From contig VZSE01001754.1 of NCBI GenBank assembly GCA_013398275.1, forward strand, positions 262,515-326,514: a DNA stretch of 64,000 nucleotides, given 5' to 3'. The first letter of the stretch is position 1. Each line of letters opens with the position of its first letter. The stretch is from Promerops cafer (Eukaryota; Chordata; Aves; Passeriformes; Nectariniidae). The position numbers were made by a program, and so were the translations under genes. A model generated the notes under the pieces. That model was not told the DNA's origin. It saw only the letters and a program-made list of their open reading frames with translations, and searched no databases. Positions 13,527 to 23,350 of this stretch are shown piece after piece.

Positions 13527-16500
13527 CTTTCAGACTTCCTTTTTTTGGGTACTGTTTCTAGTGTGGATTTGTGGATAGCCCCAGAGCATCCTCTGCTCCC
13601 CTCTGGGTTTTTTTGGTTCTCTTTCTTGCAGAGACAAGCACCCATGTACAGATTTTAGTGAGGGCATTATTTTCTCTTTGATTTAGCACGACCAGGAGTT
13701 ATTCCATTATACCCAGACTTGTCTATTTACTCTTTAAAGCATGTTCCTTTTATTTACTCCTCCAGAGCTGCCTGTTTAATCCAATCTCTTTTCCACTGAA
13801 TTACACTAGCACAATAACACAGGCCAAACAGGTTCAGCCTGGGTCATGGATGGCAGAGTAAGGGGCTATATTCTTGCCAGATAACAACTGTAGTATTAAA
13901 AGAAAATTAGTATTTCCTGGGACCAGTGAGATTTATAGCTAAAAGGAGTTTCTATTTCCAGTATTTGTAGTGGTTTTGCAGCACCTATCCCTGTAAAAAC
14001 TAAGCAAATGATCTGAAAATGAGAGTGGAGTCTGGCTCATTTTTGCAGGAAGCCTGAGATTTGACAAAAGCTCTGGCAAATGGGTAATGCCTGGTCAGCC
14101 AGATGTAGGACCTTGTGGAGGAGGCAGGCCCCAAAGCCCCACCGAAGATCCACACCCAAACCCTGGGATGACAATAATCTGTTTGAACTCACAGTTGTGT
14201 AGAACATGGATAAAAGCACCCCAGTAAGCACACCTTGGAGCTCAGAGCCAGCAGTGCAGGGGGTGCTGTGCCTTGTGTCCCAACATCTCTCTTCCCTCTG
14301 GCCTTGGGTTACAAACTGTGTGACAGCCGAGGACATCCTTTTATGTATTTATGTCACCTTTTGCTCTCTCACTATTGCATTACATCTGCTTTGCCATACA
14401 AGATTTTTATGTTCATTATTCTTTTTGAGTAGCAGATTTTCTCTTCTTCATTATTAACACTATATCTTAATAGCTCTCTTAAGTAAACAGACACCTGCAC
14501 TTTACAGAAACATGAGAAGATAAGTCCTGGCCCATGGGGGTTAAGTTCTTATTTATTTCTATCATATCTGATTTACTATCCAGCCATTTTTCTCATGAGA
14601 TACGTTGTCACCTTCTCACTGCCCTGTGTACATCTGCTGCTCACCAGGACACCAGCCAGCCCCACTCTGCTCCTGTTATTTTGGAAACCCAGAGCTGTGA
14701 GTTTCATAGAGGCTGGGTTAAGTAAGCAACAGATTTATCTTTGTCGAAAGATAAAAGTGTTTGGCAGCAAACGCTGGCAGCTCCTTGCATATTTCCAAGG
14801 CTCCTTAGCGTGCTCTCTGCTCTTCCCTTTGCTGGGGATGGTGAGGGGGCTGCTGCCCACCAGACTTGGTGTGGTTAATATTTAACCCTCCCTGTGCCTG
14901 GGGAGGGTGGGCCAGATGCTCCCCACGTAGTGTCTGGTGCATCATGCCATGGTGGAGTTTGTATCCATCCTCCTTGGGCTGTGGACAAGCGGGCAGAGCT
15001 CCTCAGGTCCATCAAGGTTTGTCCTCCTGGTGTGAGAGTCCTCCCCCCAGCCCTGCCCTGCACACGCAGCCACCCCAACAGTGCTGTTGATGAAGCCATG
15101 GGCACAACACCAGGACAACATCTGATGAACATTTGAGCAACTGCAGGGCCAAGAAGTCCCCACTGACTTCAGGGTTTCCCCCACGGGCAGCTCATCCTCC
15201 ATCACGAATAAAACCACGGCTGAGCCGTTGTGGTGTTGTGGCTGCATGGGCTGAGGGCCATCCACAAGCTTCAGAAGATTGCATCTCCGAGAGGAATGTC
15301 CTAGACTGAAAGCATTGAGGTGATGAATGCACCTTCCCTGCAAACTCTGTTCCTGTACCACAGCAGCCCTGGCTGGATCTCTATTTGAAGGAATCAAGGA
15401 GAGTTTCTCAGACAAACCCTGGGCAAAACAAAGCTCCTGCCAGTCCAGGCAGGCTGGAACAAGATGCCCACTGGGGAGAGGGCAGCACAGCTCTCCCACC
15501 CCATTTCTCAGCAAGCATCCCATTCCAGTCTCTCCTGTTGTTTCTGTTTGCATACAGATAGAAATTTCCTATGAGGACCATTGCCGTGTGGTTTTTACGC
15601 ATGAGAGTAAACAAGACATAGCTGTCGACTGTATAGTTAACATATTTTTGGAGGTGTTCCCATCCAGAGAATGCAGCTGCATTATACTCCTGATAGAGTG
15701 GAACTAAAGTTCGGCTTCAGCAAGAATGTTAATAAATGAAAGACATTTCAAACAACACTGATTGAGGCAAAGTGTCAGTCCCTCTTCCCCCCACCTACCC
15801 CCCACCAAAAGGCTTAATTTTTTTGCAGAGTTGCAAAAAACTCTGACATCTGACCTGGAAACCAGCAAAGTTCTGCTCCTGGTTCCACTCGTGTGAATCT
15901 GGCTTTATTGGTTTCAGGGGGTTTGTCTGGGCCAGCACCCCTGTCACTGAGAGCAGGGGCTGTGCTGCTGCTTTACTGCAGGTTCGTCCTCCAGATAATT
16001 TGGTTTCTCTTTGTTATCAAGACCCAGCCAGAAAGGGGGGAGGTTGTGCTTGTACCACCTAAACTTAGTCAGTGCCCCTGACATGATGCATGTGGCTCTT
16101 GCCTAATCTGCCATTGCTGACAATTAAAACACAAACATATAGTCATATTTTTGGATGAAACTGTACAAACATTTCAAAACAGTTTGTGCATGCAGATTTG
16201 TATGTTATCAGAGAGCACCACACATGCACATGGAATTTATGGAAAACGCTGAGAGATTTGAAAGGAAATAGTTTGGGAAGTTGTCTTATTTTTTTGAACA
16301 TAAATCCCCAAACAGTTTCCCTTAACATTCCTCACGTCTGTTCAGCAATTAATACTTGACATTTCTGTTTTTCATTCTGTCTGTTGATATTGGGCTTTTT
16401 TATTCTTTTGTTATTTTTCACAACTCTTCTTTCATGTTTGCTACATTTGTTTGCTAAACGCAGCATCAATGTATACAAATTTACTTGAACAGGAAGATGA

Positions 16501-17620
16501 TGTGAGGAAGAAGTTAAAGGAGATTTAGGCCTTCAAAATTATGGTCTCCTCCCAGAATGAGATATTTAGATTCAAAGGTTGCATTCAGTCTTCAGCTCAG
16601 CCTACCTGGACTGAATAGTGGCTGCTCCTATGAGTCTGTTGGTTTGATCAGGTTTTTTTCTCACTTAGAATGATTCCAATGGCTCCAGTGGGATTATTCT
16701 TGTTCTAGCCAGATGTAGAAGGAAAGCAAAATCAAATCCTTCATACATCAGTGTCAGACTGACTCCAAGAAACCAGTGTTGAGTGATATAAAGGATAAGA
16801 GGCCTGAGGAAGGATGTGTTTATGGAGAACATTTGGAAACTTTAACTACTTGTAGTTTGAACAACCACAGAGTTGCCTTCAAATATTTTAGAGTGGAAAG
16901 AAGTACAGAGTGTGCAAAGGGATATGAAAAAGAGGAATGAGATACAATTACAAAAGGAGGAGTATAACTCTTTTAAACAAATGACAACCTAGTCTGCCAC
17001 AAGCCTTTTGTACCATATTCTTCATCTTGAACAGGTGAGCACCTTCCAGGAGTGTGGAAATAGTGCTCAGATGTGGTTTATTCCTGTGATCATGGTGTAG
17101 TTGTTGGGTAGAAGGGGATTTAGATTTTGTTGGAGATGCAGTATCTTTTCTTAGATCTACGGAGAGAAGTCAGAAAAAGCAGACAAGGTCTGTGCCCTGT
17201 ATGTCTAAAACCTTCTGTGTGTTCTTCCATCTAGATTGCTTGATCTAAACCCCTTCCTTTTTCTTACCTTTCCTGCAAGGAAGGAGAATTTTGCATGGAT
17301 TGTAGTATTTTATTATACTAGGACCTTCTTACATATGCTTTTGGAGCAGAGAAGGTTGTTTGAAGCTGTTACCCAGGGAATATTGGTCTGTACTTCATGG
17401 TGCTGCTGTGAGATGCTGTTTCTCCTGCACAAGTGAGCTTCGCCTTCAGGAAGAGAGTTCAACTTAGCCTGGAGAAAGTTTTCTTCTACTGTCACCCACC
17501 TTGGAGACATGAGCTAAGCAGCTGAGTAGTGTGTCCTAGACACTGAGACCTTGAAATTAATGTGGCAGCTGCTGGGAAGGCAGCGTGAGGGACTCACACT
17601 GCCAGTGAGATGCATCCTCC
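13527..17620. other. Non-coding DNA, no supported gene
   Basis: No recognised gene or mobile element. A 203-codon minus-strand frame at 14,942-15,553 overlaps plus-strand frames over the same bases, has no domain I know, and lies in a locally GC-rich patch, so I treat it as chance. An AT-rich, low-CpG stretch at about 16,090-16,420 contains an imperfect inverted repeat (tgtacaaac at 16,162-16,170 and gtttgtgca at 16,182-16,190). It could be a conserved non-coding element, but that is only an impression. Confidence 0.55.
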
Positions 17621-17672
17621 TGGGCTGGGATGGGCCAGGCTGGGCCGGGCTGGGCTGGGCTGGGCTGTGCTG
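17621..17672. repeat. Short GCTGG-type satellite
   Basis: A run of five-base units of the type GGGCT/GCTGG, with point variants (gggat, ggcca, ggccg) at the left side and three perfect units in the middle. It is a small GC-rich minisatellite, with G-runs on the plus strand. Avian genomes often carry such tracts. No function is implied. Confidence 0.85.
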
Positions 17673-18734
17673 GCATTCCCCGAGCACCTCTTGGACTCTG
17701 CTCAGGCTGTCACGTTTCCCCGGTGCCAGGAAGTGCTGCCACAGCGTGCCTAACCTGGCCAAGGGAGATAGAGCCTCCTACCCAACTGGGAATGGTGGAA
17801 ATGATTTCCTGCAGATGCTGTCATGTGCAGATTTAGCACCAATGAGAAATCCAAGCACATTCTCCAGGCACAGTGAGGCTGGCCAGTGTGTGCGACCGGT
17901 CCTCGGTGAAAGGGCTGGGAACTCTCTCCTGGTGGTGCTTCAGACCAACACAGAGACCTCAAGATAGCAGAGGGATCATTTGTGCCTGTGGAAAACCATG
18001 AAAGCCCTGGTACAATGGCCATGGGGAAGTGGGACCTCCCAGCATTCTGCACAGGACCCAAGGTTTAGATGATAGGACATCTAACGCTGTTGCCATCCTT
18101 TCCCTCTGTCAGACATTGGCATTCATGCTTCAGGTATAAAAATGAACCATATGCATATGATGAACCATTTGTTTCTTTGCAAAACTGCTTAGAGCAAACA
18201 TACTCTAAGGGACTAAATGTGTATTTACACGTGACATAGATTTCCGTACTGTATCACCCTGTTTGATCTTTCCATCTGCCTGTTCATCCCCTCTAAATAT
18301 TATCTAGGTTATAGCTAGGTCTCAGTAACCACATATAGGGAAGGTAGTGATTCTGCTCTCATACATGTCTGCTTTCTCTGAAAAACACCATTTCAGCCTT
18401 AACTACAGACCCAAATGGAGCAGCGCAGTGACTCTGGTGTTGGGCAAATGCAAAAGTGCGTTTTGTGCTCCTTGTCTTCCCAGCTGTGGCATTTCCTGTG
18501 CTGCCCTGTCACACGCCAAATGCTTTATCAGGACTGACCCACCCAGGGAAACCTGCCCTCTGGCCCGTCAATCACGTTACTTACCTTTCCCTGCATCCAG
18601 AGCAACCCCCTTTTCCCAGGCAGCCGGCAGGGATGCTCAGGTTGACCGCACGTGGCTGGGTAACCAGAGGAGGGCTGCACGGATGGCGTGGCAGGTGGGG
18701 GGAATGTGCTAATCCTGGTCATGCCCTTCCCTCA
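17673..18734. other. Non-coding DNA, no supported gene
   Basis: Mixed-composition sequence without a recognisable gene or repeat. A 213-codon plus-strand frame (18,456-19,097) begins here and runs into the CpG-rich patch that follows. Its composition follows the GC content and it has no domain I recognise, so I do not call it a gene. Confidence 0.5.
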
Positions 18735-18925
18735 CCTCCACGTGCTCCGTCAGCTGCGCGGAGCCGCCCAGCCCCGCACGCCCTCCGCCCCGGCGGCATG
18801 TCCCCATGGACCCGTGCCACGGGGCCTCGTGCTCCTCGGGCAAGGCACTGCTCCAGCATGAGTCGCTTGGATCACTGCGGCCCCGGGGAGTGCTGGGTGT
18901 CACGGGGAACCCGGCTGCGTGGCTG
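18735..18925. promoter_or_regulatory. Isolated CpG-rich patch
   Basis: About 190 bases rich in CpG and GC ('cagctgcgcggagccgccca', 'ccgccccggcggcatg') inside CpG-poor DNA, roughly 2.5 kb upstream of the main CpG island. It could be a distal promoter, an alternative first exon, an enhancer or a CpG-rich remnant. No TATA box and no clear splice donor stand out. The call rests on base composition only. Confidence 0.4.
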
Positions 18926-20689
18926 CCACCTGCAGTTGGGAAAAAAATCACTGCAACAGGTTGGGAATGACAGTCTGAAGGTGCTGTGTCTCCCAGGTCA
19001 TCTGCAGGGGAAAAGAAAAGGCCAAACAATCAAGTTGGAAGGGAGACAGTGCAGGGAAATGGAGGTCTGTGATAGCGGAGGTGAGCAGCTCCTGTGAGAA
19101 AAGAGGTAAAAAAGCTGGGAAAAGTCCAGTTTGTGGTTTTGGAGACATAAGGAAAATCCCTCTGGGGATGGATGTTCACTAGACCATCACAGCTATGCAA
19201 AATTTGAAAAGCCATGGTCTGGAAACAGGGCTTTGGGGACAACTGGGATACAAATGGACTGTTAGGCTGCTTCTCAGGCCATGTGGAAACACGTATTTCG
19301 TTGCTTAGCATTTATTTTTGTTTGTCAGCTCCAGAAAGCTGTTTTCCCACAGCCTTGTCTCAGGAGCGTGGGGTGCAGGAGCAAACTGGGGCTGTTGACT
19401 TTCAGACTATTCAATCATCCTGCAAATTACAGCCAGCCCAGAAGAAAAAACACAGCTCTGCATGTTTCCTTTTTTAGGTAGAAGTGTTGGGAAAACAACA
19501 TGAGATTTTGTTTCTGATAAACTAGAAGCTATTTCAGAAATATTAATTATTTTTCTTGTATCAATATTTTACATTTATGCCTCTGCTATGGTATTGGGAT
19601 TGAGATGGATGAAGCCTACAGCACGGTTTCAGACTTTCTTTCAGGCACTCACAAGCCCCTCAAAAAAAACCCCTTAAAAATAGTACCAACATTTTGATGT
19701 CAGAAAGGTTTGTTTTCCGGTTACTTTAGCCTTGGGTATGGAAGCTGTGGGTTCCATTCCCTGCCCCATGTAATCCCTTTGCAACATCAGTTGGAATCAT
19801 ATTCTTAAAAAGCTTCTGTATGCCTAAGGAAGGGGCTTAAAGGGCATCTGAAGGGGTTGAGGCACCTGAATAATTTTTAACTTCTTGTGTACCACCTCTG
19901 TAATCTTTCATCTCCCAGAACTTCACACTGGTGGAAGGCTGCAGGAGAGATTTTGCTGCTTTATAGTTGTACTGCGAGGAGAAATTCTCAGTCTGGGAGA
20001 TGTGGGAGCCTCCAAAGGCACGCGTGATTTTCACTAAGGAAGCGTGATCCACTAAGGATGGAAGGAGTGGATCCATCAGGGGATTTTTATCCTCTATGTC
20101 CAACCTGAGCTGGGTGCTTGGCGCTGGGCTTGGGCACAGCCTGGGCTGGAAGAAGATCTTTTCTTTCAGAGCTGATTGGGGCCCAGAGAGAGCTCACCCA
20201 TGTCTAGACAGTCTGAGACAAGACAGTCATGGCGTCTCTGCCATTTAAGCCTTGGTCTCTGTGCGTGACTCGAAAAACAAGACGAGGAGTAGGAGCTCAG
20301 TGAGATCCCTCTAACCTGGTGGGAAACCTGCCCGTGAACCAATGTCCCATGTCTGCACCAGAACTGAGGCTGCTTTGGACTTCAGAGACAGAAACAGAGG
20401 TTGTATAGATAGTTTTAGGGCTGGATCACCTGTGTGGTGATGTCCTTTGGGACAAACACCTTGACTCCTTTGGGGTGAAATGGCTAGAAAATGTTACAAA
20501 TGTCACACATCATCCCCTGAGATGTAGCATGAAGCTCAGCTCTCATTCTGGTGCAAGTTAGAGTGATTTTATCAAAAGGCATGGCATGAACATGACCATG
20601 TAGGTTAAGTCCTGAAGGTTTCCCTCAGTCAACACTGTCTTTGAACTCAGTGAGGCTGAAATTACTGCCTGATAGGAGGAGGAGTCCAT
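18926..20689. other. Non-coding DNA upstream of promoter
   Basis: No supported gene or repeat. Open frames are short (up to 93 codons) and lack domains. If the downstream gene starts near 21.4-22.5 kb, this is its upstream flank. Confidence 0.5.
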
Positions 20690-21351
20690 CTGGGATTTCT
20701 CAGCTGAATTAACTTTAATGATAAAAATGATCATATAAATATGTGAAATACAAAAACAGCATTGTCAGCCGCTTTGTTTCTGGGTTTATATGTTTAGTCT
20801 TACATGTTTTCCGCATTGATTTTGTGTATCAAGATTTAATGTTGTCAGGAACCACTCAGTAAAAATATTTAGTAATAACAATAAAAATAGAGGGTGTGAT
20901 TTCATAATCCTAACAAAACAGATAAGATGGATGTTCAAACTAATTCTTGGCTTGGGTTTAGGCATTCTCCTGGCGCCTATCACATTCAACTAGTATTGAG
21001 ACAACTTTGTTTTCAAGGAGGTCTTCGTGCTGGAGCATATCAAGTAAGAGATCTAAGAAACTATAACATCAACACTAATGATGTTTCTTTTGAGGTACAA
21101 AAAGTTTAGCCATTGAGGCAGTATTTTTTCTTGTCGTTTGTTTAGTCTGTTTGGTGAATTCTGCCAGGTTGGTTTTGATCCTTTGTGAAGAGTGATTTGC
21201 TGTAAGAGCGGATGCATCAGCCGAGTCATGTTTGAAAGTAAATAATAAATAATTGTAACAGTTAATATAAGGAACTGACATCTCCACAGTTTATTTTCCA
21301 CTTGGTTTAGTTTAGTTCAGGCCAGCTTCTTTCTGGCATCATTTGCATCCA
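20690..21351. promoter_or_regulatory. AT-rich promoter-proximal block with POU octamer
   Basis: An AT-rich block lies directly upstream of the CpG island. It contains an exact octamer ATTTGCAT at 21,341-21,348, the binding motif known for POU-family (Oct) factors, and several short AT-rich words typical of homeodomain or FOX sites ('tttaatgataaaaatgatca', 'aaataataaataattgtaac'). The sharp change to CpG-rich DNA at about 21,352 marks the promoter edge. Single motif matches occur by chance. The position beside the island is the main reason to list it. Confidence 0.4.
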
Positions 21352-21923
21352 AGCCGAGCGATCAAAACGGGGCAGCCGCCCCCCGTCTCTCCCCCGCTCC
21401 GTGCGCGGTGGGTTCCCACGGCCGGGGCTCTCTCCCGGCCTGGGCAGAAGGCTGCTTTGGCCGGGACGGGTTCTGGGGTGCGAGGAAGCTGCGGGGTCGG
21501 AGGTCTCCACCGCCGCTGGGCTTACGGGGGTGCGGGGAAGGGAACGCTCTGGGGCACGGCGAGGTCGGCACCGCAGCGCCGGGGGTGCCAGGCTCGGGAG
21601 CGGCGGCTGCAGCGGGGCCGGAGCGCGGCGGGGGCTGCGGGACGCGCTCCCGGCCACCGAGCGCTCCGCGGCCGCCTCCCCTCGCTCCTTAAACGGGATT
21701 CCGGCTGGGCGAGCCGCCGGACGGCATCACCGGGCATCCCGCGGCGCGGAGCCCCGGAGGCTCTGGCAGGTCCCCGCTGTCCCTCCCCGCACACACACGC
21801 TCAGCCCGGCCCGGAAAGCAGGAAAAAAATAATTTACGAGGTTTCCCCCTCTCCCTGACCTCCTCGTCCGTGACTCTCGAGTGGAAAAAAATCGCCCGCG
21901 GGGGCGAAGGGGGGAGGTTGACA
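21352..21923. promoter_or_regulatory. CpG island, probable promoter (left part)
   Basis: Dense CpG and very high GC start sharply at about 21,352 ('gggcagccgccccccgtctc') and continue to the gap at 21,924. No other part of the window has such a long CpG-rich stretch. CpG islands usually mark vertebrate promoters and first exons. The plus-strand exon at 23,241 makes this the likely promoter of that gene, with the transcription start here or inside the gap. No convincing TATA box is visible, as expected for island promoters. Open frames here, up to 171 codons and on both strands, come from the lack of AT-rich stop codons and are not called. Confidence 0.8.
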
Positions 21924-22482
21924 NNNNNNNNNNNNNNNNNNNNNNNNNNNNNNNNNNNNNNNNNNNNNNNNNNNNNNNNNNNNNNNNNNNNNNNNNNNNN
22001 NNNNNNNNNNNNNNNNNNNNNNNNNNNNNNNNNNNNNNNNNNNNNNNNNNNNNNNNNNNNNNNNNNNNNNNNNNNNNNNNNNNNNNNNNNNNNNNNNNNN
22101 NNNNNNNNNNNNNNNNNNNNNNNNNNNNNNNNNNNNNNNNNNNNNNNNNNNNNNNNNNNNNNNNNNNNNNNNNNNNNNNNNNNNNNNNNNNNNNNNNNNN
22201 NNNNNNNNNNNNNNNNNNNNNNNNNNNNNNNNNNNNNNNNNNNNNNNNNNNNNNNNNNNNNNNNNNNNNNNNNNNNNNNNNNNNNNNNNNNNNNNNNNNN
22301 NNNNNNNNNNNNNNNNNNNNNNNNNNNNNNNNNNNNNNNNNNNNNNNNNNNNNNNNNNNNNNNNNNNNNNNNNNNNNNNNNNNNNNNNNNNNNNNNNNNN
22401 NNNNNNNNNNNNNNNNNNNNNNNNNNNNNNNNNNNNNNNNNNNNNNNNNNNNNNNNNNNNNNNNNNNNNNNNNNNNNNNNNN
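21924..22482. other. Assembly gap (559 N)
   Basis: A run of 559 unknown bases inside the CpG island. The length is not a round number, so it looks like an estimated gap between contigs. GC-rich first exons of bird genes are often missing from short-read assemblies. The unknown part may hold the transcription start and the non-coding first exon. Confidence 0.99.
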
Positions 22483-23240
22483 GGGGTGTTTAAACCGGGG
22501 AGTTTACAAGGGTGAGGAATCCAGACAGTGTTTAGAGAGTGAGAGTTTTAGGAGGAGAATAGGGTGTAATTAATGTAAACCTGATCTTCCCCGGGTGTGC
22601 GTATCACAGCGAAGGCATCTTCAAGAATCTGGGTAATTAAGTGCGGTTGCGCTTTGGGACGCACCTCTGGAGCCCACGGAAACAAGTGGGGCTGTTGGTG
22701 GGGGGAGCGTGCCGGGGGTGGGGAGGGGGGGAAGAAGAGGAAAGGAGGAATCAGTGCCGTACAGAGAAGCCTCGGAGTGGAGGAAGGTGCGTACCCAAAG
22801 CAGAGCCTGGCTGAGGGGCACTGGAGCAGCAACACAAAGTTTTCTGGGCTGCTGATGGGAGAGGTAACATTCCTCCTCCCCCTTCCACCAAGTTCCTCCG
22901 CAAATTGTTAACCTGAAATCTTGTTTTATGGCCACTTGCTAGCGTTTTGTTTGCCTTCCAGACTGGTTCTGTACAGGATACCAAAGAATTATGCATTAAC
23001 TGTAAACTTAGAGGAGCTTACTGGCCTCAGTGGGTTCTTGATTTATATCAGGCTAAAGCAGAGAGGAGGGCAAAGTTTTACTCACTGAGCACCAAGGAAT
23101 GAATTACAAGCACGTTGCTCTTTCATTTGCTGTTTCTTCTTGTCAGTTTTCTCAATAGGATTTAAAACTCTGCAAAGTTGAGGGTTGTTGGGGTTTTTTA
23201 CCCCCCGTAACTATTTTGCTCTCCTTTTTCCTGCCTCCAG
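22483..23240. other. 5' flank or first-intron sequence with splice-donor candidates
   Basis: Sequence between the gap and the signal-peptide exon. It starts GC-rich and becomes AT-richer. Possible plus-strand donors for an upstream non-coding exon include GAAG|GTGCGT (GT at 22,787) and a weaker one near 22,512 (aagg|gtgagg). The right end is a clear pyrimidine-rich acceptor tract before 23,241. I infer that it contains the end of a 5' untranslated exon and a short intron. Transcript reads would be needed to place the boundary. Confidence 0.4.
22700..22731 (+). other. G-quadruplex motif
   Basis: Four G-runs of 6, 5, 4 and 7 bases are separated by loops of 8, 1 and 1 bases, and the last run alone could supply two G-tracts. 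This fits the pattern of a G-quadruplex on the plus strand. It lies just right of the gap in the presumed 5' untranslated or first-intron region, where such structures can affect transcription and also hinder sequencing. Confidence 0.6.
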
Positions 23241-23350
23241 GTCTGAGAGGACAGTAGCCTGTGCGACACGGCGGGATCTGGTTTTCAAAATGGAATTGCA
23301 GCTGGCGCTCCTTTTCGCAGGGATAATTGCATTTTCGGACTCGGCGAGAG
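23241..23350 (+). CDS. First coding exon: signal peptide of an unidentified secreted or membrane protein
   Basis: This exon has a strong acceptor on its left (pyrimidine-rich tract ending CTCCAG at 23,240) and a strong donor on its right (AGAG|GTAAGC, GT at 23,351). The ATG at 23,290 has A at -3 and G at +4, a good Kozak context. The coding part of 61 bases gives 20 codons, MELQLALLFAGIIAFSDSAR, plus one base, so the intron is in phase 1. The peptide has a short polar start, a hydrophobic core of about 11 residues (LALLFAGIIAF) and a small polar region with possible cleavage after SDS or SDSA, which is a classic signal peptide. Phase-1 introns after signal-peptide exons are common in receptors, adhesion molecules and extracellular matrix proteins. 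The 49 bases before the ATG would be 5' untranslated sequence, joined to an exon in or near the CpG island. The reading stays open upstream of the ATG within the exon, so the ATG choice rests on context and the signal peptide. I do not recognise the gene, and the rest of the protein lies outside or far along the window. Confidence 0.62.

Noticed and set aside
14942..15553. 203-codon minus-strand frame
   Set aside because: It lies in a locally GC-rich patch with overlapping frames on the other strand and no recognised domain.
18456..19097. 213-codon plus-strand frame
   Set aside because: It gains length from the CpG-rich patch, is arginine- and proline-rich by composition, and shows no domain.
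21343..21858. Open frames of 69-171 codons on both strands in the CpG island
   Set aside because: GC-rich DNA has few stop codons. Frames overlap on both strands and none has a domain or a supporting splice pattern.
21870..22573. Apparent 207- and 230-codon frames across the gap
   Set aside because: They consist mostly of unknown residues from the N-run and carry no evidence.
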